From positions 558,001 to 622,000 of the forward strand of contig CBDBZO010000004.1 of NCBI GenBank assembly GCA_965213595.1: DNA of 64,000 bases. The letters are read 5' to 3'. Below, piece by piece: positions 29,626-38,935 of the stretch; position 1 is the first letter of the stretch, and each line of letters starts with the position of its first letter. The DNA is from JBCCFC01 sp965213595. Lineage in GTDB: Bacteria; Chloroflexota; Anaerolineae; Caldilineales; Caldilineaceae. Position numbers and translations under genes: made by a program. Below the pieces are notes generated by a model. The model had not been told where the DNA came from, did no database searches, and saw only the letters and a list, made by a program, of their open reading frames with translations.

Positions 29626-31947
29626 ATGGACGATTTTCGCGACCTGCCGCCTCCCCATATTCCAGATGAACCGCCGCCCGCAGCGGATGGCGACTTCGAG
29701 GCGGACAACTTGCCGGATGGTCATTTCCCACCGGGCGATTTCGCCGGCAACAGCTGGGGCGACGCCGATTCAGGGCCGACGTTCGACGAGGATAATAATT
29801 CAGACAATTCTGCTGCCGAGCCAGGCGCAGAGGACGCCGCGGATCGCTCGTCCCCAAACGGCGCGCAGCCGAAGGAGACGTCGACCAACAAAAATGGGGC
29901 ACTCGCCAGCGCCAAGACGCGGCGCGACCAGAACGACCGCGCCGGCAGCGGCTTTGCCCAGCGACAGACAGCGCGCAGCTTTAACAGCGACCACCTGGGC
30001 GACGAAGGCTTTGGCGAAAACGCCCCGGCCAAGAGCATCCCCGCCAATATCGAGGCCGAGCGCGCCGTGCTCGGCTCGCTGCTGATCGACCCCGACGCCA
30101 TTGTCAAAGTCGCCAACTTTCTGCGCGCCGAGGACTTTTATCGCCAGCGGCACGGCGCGCTCTACACGGCCATGCTCGCGCTCAACGAGCGGCGCGAACC
30201 GCTCGACATGGTCACCCTGCAGGATGAGCTGGAGCGGCGGGAGGAGCTGACCAACGTCGGCGGTCCCGCCTACATCGCCGACCTGATCAGCACCACGCCG
30301 ACGGCCTTTTACGTCGACCACTACGCGCGCATTGTGGAGCGCACGGCGGTGCTGCGGCGGCTGATCGGCGCGGCGGGCAAGATCGCGGAAATCGCCTACG
30401 ACGAGAGCCAGGAGCTGGACGAAGTCATCGACCGCGCCGAGCAGATCATCTACGGCGTGAGCGAGAGCCGCGTGCAGCGCGAGCTGACGCCGATCCGCGC
30501 GATCATGGCCGATGTGGTGGACCGCATCGATTTCCTGGCGCGCAACCAGGACATGCTCATGGGCGTGCCCACCGGCTTCCACGCGCTGGACACGATGCTG
30601 GGCGGCTTTCAGAAGAGCGACCTGATTATTCTGGCGGCAAGACCGGGGATGGGCAAAACGTCGCTGGGCTTGAGCGTGGCCCAAAACGCGGCCAAAAATT
30701 TTAGCGCGCGCGTGGCTATTTTTAGCCTGGAGATGGGCAACGACCAGCTTGTCCAGCGGCTGCTCTCGATGGAGACGGGCATCGACAGCCACCGCCTGCG
30801 CCTCGGCCAAGTCTACGAGGACGAGTGGGACAAGCTGATTGCGGCGGCCAACCTGCTCGCCAGCACCAACGTCTTTATCGACGACACGCCCGCGGCCACG
30901 GTCAACGAAATCCGCACCAAGGCACGCCGCCTCTACGCCGAGTACGGGCTGGACATGATCATCATCGACTACATGCAGCTGATGACGGGGCAGGGCGGCG
31001 GGCGCAACGAAAATCGGCAGCAGGAGATCAGCTACATCAGCCGCTCGCTCAAAACGCTGGCGCGCGAGCTCAACGTCCCCGTGATCGCGCTCTCGCAGCT
31101 CAGCCGCGCCGTCGAAAGCCGCGCCGACAAGCGGCCCATGCTGTCGGATTTGCGCGAGTCGGGCTGCTTGGCAGGGGATACGCTAATTCACTTGCCCGAA
31201 ACCGGTCGCCGCGTGCCAATTCGGGAACTGGCGGGGCAGCATGATTTCGTGGTCTCTAGCCTCAATACGAAAACCTGGAAGCTGGAGCATAGTCGGGTTA
31301 GCAATGCGTTTTGCACGGGCACAAGGCCTGTCTTTAGGCTCACGACACAGCTTGGTCGCAGCGTGCGCGCGACGGCCAACCACAAATTTTTGACGATTAA
31401 CGGCTGGAAGCGGCTGGATGAGCTGAGCGAGGGGGAGCGAATTGCTTTGCCGCGCGTGCTCTCTGCGGAGCTATGCGCAGGCTTGACCGTAGTGGCTGGG
31501 CGCGCCCAGCCACTACGGTCAAGCCTGCGCATGATGCGGAGTGAGCATTCTCAGATGCGAACGGGCCAGACGATACCTTGTGCAGTTAATTCGGTAACGC
31601 AATCCAGCGAGGATGCACCCCTTGCGCAAAGCGATGTCTATTGGGATCAAGTAGCCACAATCGAAGCCGACGGCCTCGAGCCCGTCTATGACCTAACCGT
31701 ACCGGGCAACCAAAACTTCGTCGCCAACAACGTCATCGTCCACAACAGCATCGAGCAAGATGCGGACGTTGTAATGTTTATCTACCGCGAGGATTACTAC
31801 ATCGAGGACACCGACCGGCAGAACATTGCCGACGTGATCGTCTCCAAGCACCGCCACGGCTCCACCGGCACGGCCTCGCTCTACTTCCGCAAAGAGCTGA
31901 CGCAGTTTAGCGATCTGGAAATTCAGCGCACGGAACTCGATTACTAA
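29626..31947 (+). CDS. dnaB: Replicative DNA helicase DnaB with mini-intein
   Basis: A 773-residue precursor; after splicing, 579 residues. The first 135 residues are an acidic, Asn/Ser-rich, probably disordered extension not found in most DnaB. The N-terminal domain starts at SIPANIEAERAVLGSLLIDP. Walker A is ARPGMGKTSLGL (about 338-349) and Walker B is MIIIDYMQLM. The intein interrupts SDLRESG/SIEQDADVV, the usual DnaB site, just after LSDLRES. The start at 29626 (MDDFRDLPPP) lies beyond the terminator; an earlier TTG inside the terminator is rejected. DnaB unwinds DNA at the replication fork. Confidence 0.95.
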   Translation: MDDFRDLPPPHIPDEPPPAADGDFEADNLPDGHFPPGDFAGNSWGDADSGPTFDEDNNSDNSAAEPGAEDAADRSSPNGAQPKETSTNKNGALASAKTRRDQNDRAGSGFAQRQTARSFNSDHLGDEGFGENAPAKSIPANIEAERAVLGSLLIDPDAIVKVANFLRAEDFYRQRHGALYTAMLALNERREPLDMVTLQDELERREELTNVGGPAYIADLISTTPTAFYVDHYARIVERTAVLRRLIGAAGKIAEIAYDESQELDEVIDRAEQIIYGVSESRVQRELTPIRAIMADVVDRIDFLARNQDMLMGVPTGFHALDTMLGGFQKSDLIILAARPGMGKTSLGLSVAQNAAKNFSARVAIFSLEMGNDQLVQRLLSMETGIDSHRLRLGQVYEDEWDKLIAAANLLASTNVFIDDTPAATVNEIRTKARRLYAEYGLDMIIIDYMQLMTGQGGGRNENRQQEISYISRSLKTLARELNVPVIALSQLSRAVESRADKRPMLSDLRESGCLAGDTLIHLPETGRRVPIRELAGQHDFVVSSLNTKTWKLEHSRVSNAFCTGTRPVFRLTTQLGRSVRATANHKFLTINGWKRLDELSEGERIALPRVLSAELCAGLTVVAGRAQPLRSSLRMMRSEHSQMRTGQTIPCAVNSVTQSSEDAPLAQSDVYWDQVATIEADGLEPVYDLTVPGNQNFVANNVIVHNSIEQDADVVMFIYREDYYIEDTDRQNIADVIVSKHRHGSTGTASLYFRKELTQFSDLEIQRTELDY
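31165..31746 (+). other. DnaB mini-intein, 194 residues
   Basis: The intein runs from Cys514 (CLAGDTLIHLPETGRRVPIR) to Asn707 (ending NNVIVHN), with Ser+1 after it. Block B has TANHKFLT, and the block F/G end DLTVPGNQNFVANN is canonical. Sequence and site resemble the cyanobacterial DnaB intein at the same position. The endonuclease domain is absent: after ALPRVL a short linker leads to SEDAPLAQSDVYWDQVATIE. All splicing residues are present (Cys1, Thr/His of block B, His-Asn, Ser+1), so splicing should work. Confidence 0.93.
31473..31532. repeat. Perfect 60-bp palindrome in the intein linker
   Basis: Two 30-base arms, the first ATGCGCAGGCTTGACCGTAG and ten more bases to 31502, the second its exact complement from 31503 to 31532, meet without a loop. 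The palindrome is in frame and encodes CAGLTVVAGRAQPLRSSLR. It occupies the place where related inteins hold the homing endonuclease. Confidence 0.9.
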
Positions 31948-32006
31948 CGTAAGTCGAAGCGGCGCTTCGACCCGCGCCAATCCTTCCCACAACACAAAAC
32001 CCTTCC

Positions 32007-33623
32007 ATGACGACCGTTGCCCAAAATCTTGCCCAAACCCTCGTTGATGCGGGCGTCACCCGCGTCTTCGGCCTTCCGGGCGGCGAAAACGCCGAGCTGC
32101 TCGACGCGCTGCGCCAGGCCGAGATCGACTTTGTGCTCGTGCGCAACGAGGCGTCCGCCCTCTACATGGCCGACGCCACGGCCCGGCTCACGGGCACGCC
32201 GGGCGTCGCCCTTACCACCCTCGGCCCCGGCGCGACCAACGCCTACGCCGGCCTCGCCCACGCCTGGCTGGACCGCGCCCCCGTGCTGCTCATCACGGCA
32301 CAATCGCCGAGCGACCTTATCGGTCGCCACACGCACCAGGTGCTTGATCTCCAAGCCATCTTCCGCCCGATCACCAAATCTACGGTGACGCTGACGCCGC
32401 ACAATCCCCAAGCGGTGCGGGACGCGCTCAACTTGGCGGTGGCCGGACGACCGGGACCCGTGCATCTCGGCCTCGCCAGCGATGTCGCATCGCAGCCGGT
32501 GGAGGTAATGCCGATTACGAGCCAGCCTGCAATTGAACACGAGCAATCGTCGATGGCATTATCAGCGGCGACATTGGAGGCCGCGCAGCGTCAACTGACC
32601 GCCGCGCAAAGGCCCGTGATCGTCGTTGGCCTCGGCCTGGAGCCGGAGCGACCGTACGCCCCCCTGCGCGACTTTGCCGACGCGCTCGACGCGCCGGTCA
32701 TCACCACGCCCAAGGCCAAGGGAGCGCTGCCCGCCGATCACCCGCTCGCGGCGGGAACCATCGGCCTCACCCGCACCGATCCGGTTTATGAGATTTTGGA
32801 TGAGGCAGATTGTGTTGTCGCGATTGGTTTTGACGTGGTGGAACTGGTCAAACCCTGGAGCGTGGACACGCCGCTGATTTGGGTGGCGGGCTGGCCCAAT
32901 ATCGATCCGACGCTGGAGGCTGAGGCCGAATTGGTCGGGCCGGTTGCGCCGGCGTTGGAGCAACTTGCCAACTTGGATTTCCAAATTGACTCCGGCTGGG
33001 GCAAGGCGCGCGTCGCAGCGCACCGCAAGCGGTTAGCTGCGCGATCGCTGCCGATGCCCGCACCCGATCGCCTGCTGCCGCAGGCGGTGCTGCGTGCCCT
33101 GCGCGAGCATCTGCCGCGCGGGACGCTGCTGGCGACGGATGTCGGCTCGCACAAAATTTTTGCCGCACTGGAGTGGCCCGCCTTTGTGCCCAACCGCTAC
33201 CTCGTCTCCAACGGCTTGTCCTGCATGGGCTTTGGCCTGCCCACCGCCATCGCCGCCTGCCTCGCGCTCGATGAGCCAACCGTCTGCCTGACGGGCGACG
33301 CGGGGCTGGCGATGGTGCTGGGCGAGCTGAGCCTGCTGGCCGAGCGCGAGCTGCCCGTCACCGTTGTGGTGATGAACGACAGCGCGCTCGACCTGATCCG
33401 CTCGGCCCAGGCGAGGGCGGGCAAGCCCGCCTACGGCACGGAATTCACTAACCCCGACTTCACCGCCATCGCCCGCGCCTACGGGCTGGACGCGCACCGC
33501 GTCGCCAGCGAAGCCGACTGTGCGAAGGCCGTGCAGGCCGCCGTCGCCAGCCGTCGCCCGACCTTGATCGAGGCGCTGATCGACCCCGTCGGCTATCCGA
33601 CAACGGTGGCAACGTCAAACTAA
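32007..33623 (+). CDS. Thiamine-diphosphate enzyme, acetolactate synthase-like
   Basis: A 538-residue member of the ThDP enzyme family that includes acetolactate synthase and benzoylformate decarboxylase. Three domains are present: pyrimidine-binding (GLPGGENAELLDAL, with catalytic Glu48 in RNEASA and TTLGPGATNA), central (VIVVGLGLEPERP) and PP-binding. The ThDP/Mg motif reads GDAGLAMVLG near residue 430 with NDS later, so the usual GDG is GDA. It is not next to ilvN or ilvC, so it may act on another 2-oxo acid. It converges with the enolase-family gene, nine bases away. Confidence 0.85.
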   Translation: MTTVAQNLAQTLVDAGVTRVFGLPGGENAELLDALRQAEIDFVLVRNEASALYMADATARLTGTPGVALTTLGPGATNAYAGLAHAWLDRAPVLLITAQSPSDLIGRHTHQVLDLQAIFRPITKSTVTLTPHNPQAVRDALNLAVAGRPGPVHLGLASDVASQPVEVMPITSQPAIEHEQSSMALSAATLEAAQRQLTAAQRPVIVVGLGLEPERPYAPLRDFADALDAPVITTPKAKGALPADHPLAAGTIGLTRTDPVYEILDEADCVVAIGFDVVELVKPWSVDTPLIWVAGWPNIDPTLEAEAELVGPVAPALEQLANLDFQIDSGWGKARVAAHRKRLAARSLPMPAPDRLLPQAVLRALREHLPRGTLLATDVGSHKIFAALEWPAFVPNRYLVSNGLSCMGFGLPTAIAACLALDEPTVCLTGDAGLAMVLGELSLLAERELPVTVVVMNDSALDLIRSAQARAGKPAYGTEFTNPDFTAIARAYGLDAHRVASEADCAKAVQAAVASRRPTLIEALIDPVGYPTTVATSN

Positions 33624-33632
33624 CGGTTCAGT

Positions 33633-34769
33633 TTACTCCAGCCGCAGCGCCGGATCGATCTCCACGCCCAGGCCGGGCCCGTGGGGCGCGTGGATAAAGC
33701 CCTCGGCGTCGATTTGTGGCGGCTCCGTCAGGATCGACCAGCCGTGGCTGTAGTCGGCCACGGGCGGATCGTGGAGCGTTTCGAGGAAGGGCGCGTGTCG
33801 CCAGGCGCAGGTGAGGTGCAGGTGCGCAATCGTGCCCAGCCCGCGACCGCCGTGGTGCGGGCAAATTTGCTTGCCGTGGGCCTCGGCCAGCGCCCCAATT
33901 TTGCGCAGCTCGGTCACCCCGTTCATCACCATGCTCTCCGGCTGCAAAACATCGTAGACGTTGTGGCGCAGCATCTCCACAAACTCGCTCAAAAAGGGGT
34001 TGTTCTCGCCCCCCGCCAGCGGCATGGCGACCTCGGCGTTGATGCGCGCCAAATCCTGAAAGGCGTAGCGGGGCAGCGGCTCCTCCAGCCAGTAGACGCC
34101 CAGCTTGTCCAGCTCGCGCGCCGTCTCCAGCGCCCGGCGCACGTCCCACAGCAGGCCGGGCTGCCAGTTGCCGCTGGACTGCGCCTGGTTGGCGTCGACC
34201 ATAATCTGCATCCGCCCGCCCACCGCGTCGCGCACGGCCTCGACCAGCGCCAAATCTTCGGCCATCGTCGGGTAGTGCAGCCGCAGCTTGATGGCCTGCC
34301 ACCCCTCATCGGCCAGCCGTGCGGCGAGGCCGGCGCGCTCGGCGGGCGTGGAGAGCTGCACCATGCTGGCGTATGGGGCAACCTTCTCCCTGGCGCCGCC
34401 CCACAGCTTGTAAAGCGGCTGGCCGCACGCCTTGCCAATTACATCCCACAGCGCAATATCGATGCCCGCCGCGCCGCGGTAGTGTGCGCCGCGGGCGTAA
34501 TAGCGCAGCGTGCCCACGTGGCGCTCGGTGTCAAACGGGTCTTCGCCAACGAGATGCTCGCGCGCGGCCCGCACCACCGCTTCATCCGCGCCGGGGCCGA
34601 TGCCGGTGATGCCCGCGTCGGTGTGCACTTCGACGATGTCGCCGCCGCCGCGGGTGAAATGCATTTGGCCGCCCACGTTCCAGGCGGGCTCCAGCGAGCC
34701 GACCTCTTCAATGGTGCGCAAGCGCACGAGTCGGACGTCGGTAATTTTGAGGCGGGAAGAGTTAGTCAT
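33633..34769 (-). CDS. Enolase superfamily, mandelate racemase-type dehydratase
   Basis: A 378-residue protein of the mandelate racemase/muconate lactonizing branch. The barrel motifs are AIKLRLHYP (Lys of the K-x-K or K-x-R pair), VDANQAQ (Asp metal ligand), YWLEEPLPR (Glu), GGENN (Glu) and PHHGGRGLG (His). These enzymes abstract an alpha proton and usually dehydrate sugar acids. Exact substrate cannot be told. The neighbouring lactonase, permease and SMP-30 genes are elsewhere in the window and would fit sugar-acid catabolism. Confidence 0.87.
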   Translation of the reverse strand: MTNSSRLKITDVRLVRLRTIEEVGSLEPAWNVGGQMHFTRGGGDIVEVHTDAGITGIGPGADEAVVRAAREHLVGEDPFDTERHVGTLRYYARGAHYRGAAGIDIALWDVIGKACGQPLYKLWGGAREKVAPYASMVQLSTPAERAGLAARLADEGWQAIKLRLHYPTMAEDLALVEAVRDAVGGRMQIMVDANQAQSSGNWQPGLLWDVRRALETARELDKLGVYWLEEPLPRYAFQDLARINAEVAMPLAGGENNPFLSEFVEMLRHNVYDVLQPESMVMNGVTELRKIGALAEAHGKQICPHHGGRGLGTIAHLHLTCAWRHAPFLETLHDPPVADYSHGWSILTEPPQIDAEGFIHAPHGPGLGVEIDPALRLE

Positions 34770-35136
34770 GGGGAGACTCCAATTGTTACTTTTGTTGTTG
34801 CGGAGAAAGATAGGTTTTTTGATAGCTTTTCGGTGCGTCCTGCCTCGACTTTGATGCTAAACTGACGGTACGCTACGGAACCCCTACGTCAACCAAAGCG
34901 TTCTTCTACTTGCGCAGTACGCCCCCTTCTTCAACAGCAGTATGTCAAGCCCGTTACAAATGCCTGCCGTTGCACATAATGTGTAACGCCTATGGTACAC
35001 AGTTGTCCCTTGATTGGCAACAGCAGTTGTGTAATGCTGATGGAGTTGTGCGGCTGTACAACTTGTTTCCGACCTACCTTTCCAGTCGAATTATCTATCT
35101 GTGCGGTTTGTCATCCCAATTTTAACGGAGAATCTC
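34770..35136. other. 367-bp gene-free region, AT-richer than neighbours
   Basis: It lies between the divergent enolase-family gene and the secreted repeat protein. Its composition differs from the coding surroundings, with repeated ACAGTTGT/TTGTGTA strings near 35000-35050. No convincing open frame, hairpin or -35/-10 pair was found. The last bases carry ACGGAG before the 35137 start. Confidence 0.5.
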
Positions 35137-37671
35137 ATGGCTACACGCAAACTGTTTCCGCAGAGTTTATCACTTCCCAGGGTTCTAAGCAGTGCGGCCA
35201 GCTCAGCGCTGCTGTGCGGCCTCACGCTGTTGATCCTCTGGCTACTCGCCCCGGCGACTGCCCGCGCCCAGGACGCGCCCGACGCATCCAATGCGCCCAA
35301 CATCGTCGGCAGCATCTCTGGCCGCGTCGTCGACGAAGCGGGCGAGCCGCTGGCGGGCATCCTCGTCAGCGCCCAAGCGCAGGACCCGACCAAAAGTATG
35401 GGTCAAAGCTACGCTGAAACGGACGCAAACGGTCGCTACCGCTTTGACAATCTGGTGACCGGCCTCTATCGCGTGGAGTTTCGGGAGCGCAACGGCCGCT
35501 ATGCCTTTCAGTATTTCGGCAACACCCAAAGCTACGAGGAGGCTGAACTGGTGCCCGTCACCGGTAGCAACGTCACCGGCATCGACGCGACGCTGATGCG
35601 CCCGGGGCAAATTCGCGGCACGGTGGTGCTTACCGGCAGCCTGGCCACGCTGGAGCCGGATGCGTTGCCAAACCTGACCATCACCTACGCCTTTTACGCG
35701 GAGCGCGGCGGTGAGCTTGCCCAAATCTACACGGGCCAACAGTATGCGGACTTCAACTTTATCCCCAATGAAAATCGCTACGACTATCGACTGGATGGCC
35801 TGGCGCCGGGCATCTACCGCCTCTGCGTGACGGGTGATTTTTACGGGGTCGATTTCCAAACGCACCGAAGCTACACCGAATGCTATGACGATGCGCTGCT
35901 CTTTGAGGAAGCCGACAGCGTCGACGTGACCGCGGGCAGCGCCGCGGACGGCATCGACATTACGCTGGGCGATAACGACGATTACGCCACGCTGGCGGGC
36001 CAGGTAACGGGCGTGGGAGGCGCGCCGCTGGCGGGCGTGCTGGTGGCATTGGAAAAAGAGGTGCAGTTCACCCCCAGCTTCCCCTACCCCATCCCCTCAT
36101 CCTATTCGACCTTTGTTTACACGGACGCGCAGGGCCGCTACCGGTTTGATTCGCTGCTGCCGGATACGTATTGGCTCCGCTTTACCGATGAGCGCGAAAT
36201 CGCGATCGACGACAGCTCCACCATCCGCTACCTCCCCGAATCCTACGATAATCGTCCACCTGCGTCGGCGGCTACGCCCATCGAAATTGCCAAGGCCCAG
36301 TCGCTTGAAATCGACGCACAGCTGGCGGCGGGCGGCGCGATTATCGGGCGCATCGAGCTGGGAAATAGTCTCAACGGTTCTGCCTACCTTGAGCTGATCC
36401 GCGAAGACCGCAGCGAACGCCTCTACGTCTCCACACAGGTTGAACCGGTGGCGAACGGCAGCGCCCTGCTCTACCGCCTGGACGGCATTCCCAGCGGACG
36501 CTACTATCTACAGGTGGTTGGCTACCCCTTTACCAAATTCTATCCCAACCAGCCAACGCTGGACGACGCCACCTTGATCACCGTGGAAGCGGGCCAGGTG
36601 ACGGCCAACATCGATTTCCCAGACATTACGCAGGGGCCAGAGAGCGGTGCAGTTACCGGCCGCGCGACGGTTTCCAACGGCGACCCCGCGGCCAATGTGC
36701 CCGTGGCTCTTTACAGCAGGACAATCATCAGCGGCTATCCCGAACTGCTCTTTCTGGCGACCACGGATCGGGAGGGGCGCTACCGGCTCTCGACGCCGGA
36801 AGCCGGCAGCTATCACGTCTGCTTTGGCGAGCTGGGCTACGAGCAGCTGCCCGAATATCGGTATGGCTGCTACAACGGCAACAACGTTACCTCCACGGGC
36901 GCTCTTTCCGAGACGAAGGAAATTACCGTGGACGCAGGCGAGACGGCGACCGATATCAACCTGCGCGTGCAGCGCCACAGCCAAGTCCGCGGGCGTGTGC
37001 AGACGGAGGATGGCCTGCCGCTGGAGTATGGCTACCTCACGCTCTACCGCCGGGCCCAAGGCGACGATGGCGACGATTCCACTGCGGGTGGCTGGGTGCC
37101 GGTCAGTTCGATCTACCTGAATAATTATGGCGAGCCCGTAAGCACCTACGGCCTCAACGTCGAGCCGGGCGCTTACCGCCTGGGGCTGGATGCGTATAGC
37201 CCCTACGGCAACCAAATCGTCTTCTACCCCAATGCGCCAACGATTGAAGAAGCAACCACCATCACCCTCGTTAACGGCGAGCAGCTGCGCGACATCGACT
37301 TCATCCTGCCGGACCCCGCCGACGCCAGCCTCAGCGGCACCGTCACGCAGGATGGCGAGCCGCTGGCGGGGGCGCGCGTGGATGTTTACCTGAGCTACAG
37401 CTATTACGGCAGCTACTACGGCGAGCCGACGCCGCTGATTTACACGACAACCGATGCCAATGGTCAATACGAAATTCGTGGGCTCTTTGCCAATTACTAC
37501 AGCGTCCGCTTCGTCGACCCCGCGGGCGAGCTGACGACTCGCTGGTATGGCGGCAGCTTTAGCGCGAGCAGCGCCCAGACCATCGAGCTGGCCGACGGCG
37601 AAGCGCGCAGTGCGGTGGATGTGGAGATGGGGCAATTTGTGTTTGACTATCTGCCGCTGATCGGTCGGTAG
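35137..37671 (+). CDS. Secreted multi-domain protein with carboxypeptidase-regulatory-like repeats
   Basis: An 844-residue exported protein. The signal peptide contains LLCGLTLLILWLLAPATARA, cleaved before QDAPDAS. Several CarboxypepD_reg/Cna-B-like beta-sandwich repeats follow, each opening with a G-x-V-x-x-G-x-P-L-A-G-x-x-V pattern: SISGRVVDEAGEPLAGILVS, TLAGQVTGVGGAPLAGVLVA, VRGRVQTEDGLPLEYGYLTL and SLSGTVTQDGEPLAGARVDV. Repeats end with Y-N-x-P-T-x-x-x-A-T motifs (FYPNQPTLDDATLI, FYPNAPTIEEATTI). The C-terminus FVFDYLPLIGR resembles the short LPL-V/I tails of Chloroflexota exported proteins and may be a sorting signal. An AACGGAG box precedes the start. Confidence 0.85.
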   Translation: MATRKLFPQSLSLPRVLSSAASSALLCGLTLLILWLLAPATARAQDAPDASNAPNIVGSISGRVVDEAGEPLAGILVSAQAQDPTKSMGQSYAETDANGRYRFDNLVTGLYRVEFRERNGRYAFQYFGNTQSYEEAELVPVTGSNVTGIDATLMRPGQIRGTVVLTGSLATLEPDALPNLTITYAFYAERGGELAQIYTGQQYADFNFIPNENRYDYRLDGLAPGIYRLCVTGDFYGVDFQTHRSYTECYDDALLFEEADSVDVTAGSAADGIDITLGDNDDYATLAGQVTGVGGAPLAGVLVALEKEVQFTPSFPYPIPSSYSTFVYTDAQGRYRFDSLLPDTYWLRFTDEREIAIDDSSTIRYLPESYDNRPPASAATPIEIAKAQSLEIDAQLAAGGAIIGRIELGNSLNGSAYLELIREDRSERLYVSTQVEPVANGSALLYRLDGIPSGRYYLQVVGYPFTKFYPNQPTLDDATLITVEAGQVTANIDFPDITQGPESGAVTGRATVSNGDPAANVPVALYSRTIISGYPELLFLATTDREGRYRLSTPEAGSYHVCFGELGYEQLPEYRYGCYNGNNVTSTGALSETKEITVDAGETATDINLRVQRHSQVRGRVQTEDGLPLEYGYLTLYRRAQGDDGDDSTAGGWVPVSSIYLNNYGEPVSTYGLNVEPGAYRLGLDAYSPYGNQIVFYPNAPTIEEATTITLVNGEQLRDIDFILPDPADASLSGTVTQDGEPLAGARVDVYLSYSYYGSYYGEPTPLIYTTTDANGQYEIRGLFANYYSVRFVDPAGELTTRWYGGSFSASSAQTIELADGEARSAVDVEMGQFVFDYLPLIGR

Positions 37672-37674
37672 GGC

Positions 37675-37732
37675 CGCTTGATAATAGATTGAAGGGCACG
37701 GCGTGCCGTGCCCTTTAGTCTATCATCAAGCG
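37675..37732. terminator. Long imperfect palindrome after the secreted-protein gene
   Basis: CGCTTGATA at 37675 pairs with the complement at the right end (ATCATCAAGCG), and a perfect inner stem AAGGGCACGGC (37692-37702) pairs with GCCGTGCCCTT (37705-37715). This would terminate the upstream gene. The region 37733-37959 after it holds no gene I can support. Confidence 0.6.
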
Positions 37733-37959
37733 CGAATCGTCAACTTGGAATGGGGACGACAGGAACCGTGTTAAGCAAAAGTGGGAGAAGGAACAAAGGA
37801 TCGGTTGTTTGACCAGAGAGAAATCTGCCGGCGGTCAACGAGGCGACTGCCGCGAGAGGCTGACTGCACGCGCAAAGCTCATGCCCGCGCAATGGAGCGC
37901 GTGGCTGAGCAGGGGCAATACCTTGGGGACGAGACGTAGAGCGACCCGAAGAGCAGGCG

Positions 37960-38688
37960 TTACACTGCCGCCACGACTTCCCCTTCGACCACCTGCCCAT
38001 CCTCCAGGTGCAGCACGCGATCTACGTACTCGTCCACCAAACTATCGTGCGTCGCAATCAACATCGTCAGCTGTTGCTCGCGGACGATGCGCCGGAAGAG
38101 CGTCAGCACCTCGCGCGCGGTGGTGCTGTCCAGCTCGCCCGTCGGCTCATCGGCGAGGACGAGGCGAGGCTGGTTGGCCAGCGCGCGCGCAATTGCCACG
38201 CGCTGCTGCTGCCCGCCGGACATCTCGTAGGGGCGGTGATCCATGCGGTCGCCCAGCCCCACCAACGACAGCCACGATTCGGCCCGCTCCTTGCGCTCGC
38301 GCCGCGGCACGCCCGCGATTCGCAGCACCAGCTCCACATTTTCGTAGGCCGAAAGCGCGGGCAGCAAGCCCAGCGCTTGGAAGATAAAGCCGACGCGCTG
38401 CCGCCGCCACGCCGTCAGCTGGCGTTCGTTCCAGCCGCCGATGGCTTCGCCAAAAATTTGCACGTCGCCACGCGTCGGCTGGTCCAGCCCGCCAAGACAG
38501 TTGAGCAGCGTCGTCTTGCCGCTGCCTGATCGCCCCTTGAGCGCGACCAACTGGCCCGGCGCAATGTGTAAATCCAGCCCGCGCAGCGCCTGCACCTCGC
38601 GCTCGCCGGTGTTGTAGATGCGCCAGAGATCCGCGGCGTGAACGGCGGCATGGTTGGCGGGAGCGCCGTTGGTGGATGGGTGAGTCAT
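37960..38688 (-). CDS. ABC transporter ATPase, LolD/MacB type
   Basis: A 242-residue ATPase. Walker A is GRSGSGKTTLL, signature EMSGGQQQRVAIARAL, and Walker B LVLADEPTGELDS. The sequence after the signature and the ending EYVDRVLHLEDGQVV are typical of the LolD/FtsE/MacB cluster that energises FtsX-type permeases. The start is set at 38688 (MTHPSTNGAP), beyond which the frame translates a GCAGAT-type repeat. It is the last gene of a four-gene block with an adaptor, permease and another ATPase. Confidence 0.93.
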   Translation of the reverse strand: MTHPSTNGAPANHAAVHAADLWRIYNTGEREVQALRGLDLHIAPGQLVALKGRSGSGKTTLLNCLGGLDQPTRGDVQIFGEAIGGWNERQLTAWRRQRVGFIFQALGLLPALSAYENVELVLRIAGVPRRERKERAESWLSLVGLGDRMDHRPYEMSGGQQQRVAIARALANQPRLVLADEPTGELDSTTAREVLTLFRRIVREQQLTMLIATHDSLVDEYVDRVLHLEDGQVVEGEVVAAV

Positions 38689-38697
38689 AGTAAAATT

Positions 38698-38935
38698 TGT
38701 ACGCAGATTTTCACAGATTAGCGCAGATTTTGATACGCATGGGTGGGCGGCCAAATCAATCGAGAATGAAGCTCTTAACTTGATACGTAGCGGTATGGCG
38801 ATAAAATCGCACTGCCAACGAGAGTTCGGCTCCCCTCTCCACGTGTGAAGAGGGGCTGGGGGTGAGGCTGAACGACTACAGCGGTAGTCGGTTCGTCTGC
38901 CACCAAAAGATTTCTCCCTCCGGTCGAAATGACAA
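38698..38935. repeat. Cluster of three intergenic repeat types
   Basis: The gap between the two ATPase genes contains a GCAGATTTT-type repeat (38698-38735), a C/G-rich REP-like hairpin (38829-38873, CTCCCCTCTCCACGTG and its partner) and a GATTTCTCC/GGTCGAAATGAC repeat (38905-38936). No gene is present. Confidence 0.6.

Noticed and set aside
31473..31532. Terminator inside dnaB
   Set aside because: No T-run follows and the frame is open through the palindrome; a premature terminator in an essential gene is unlikely.
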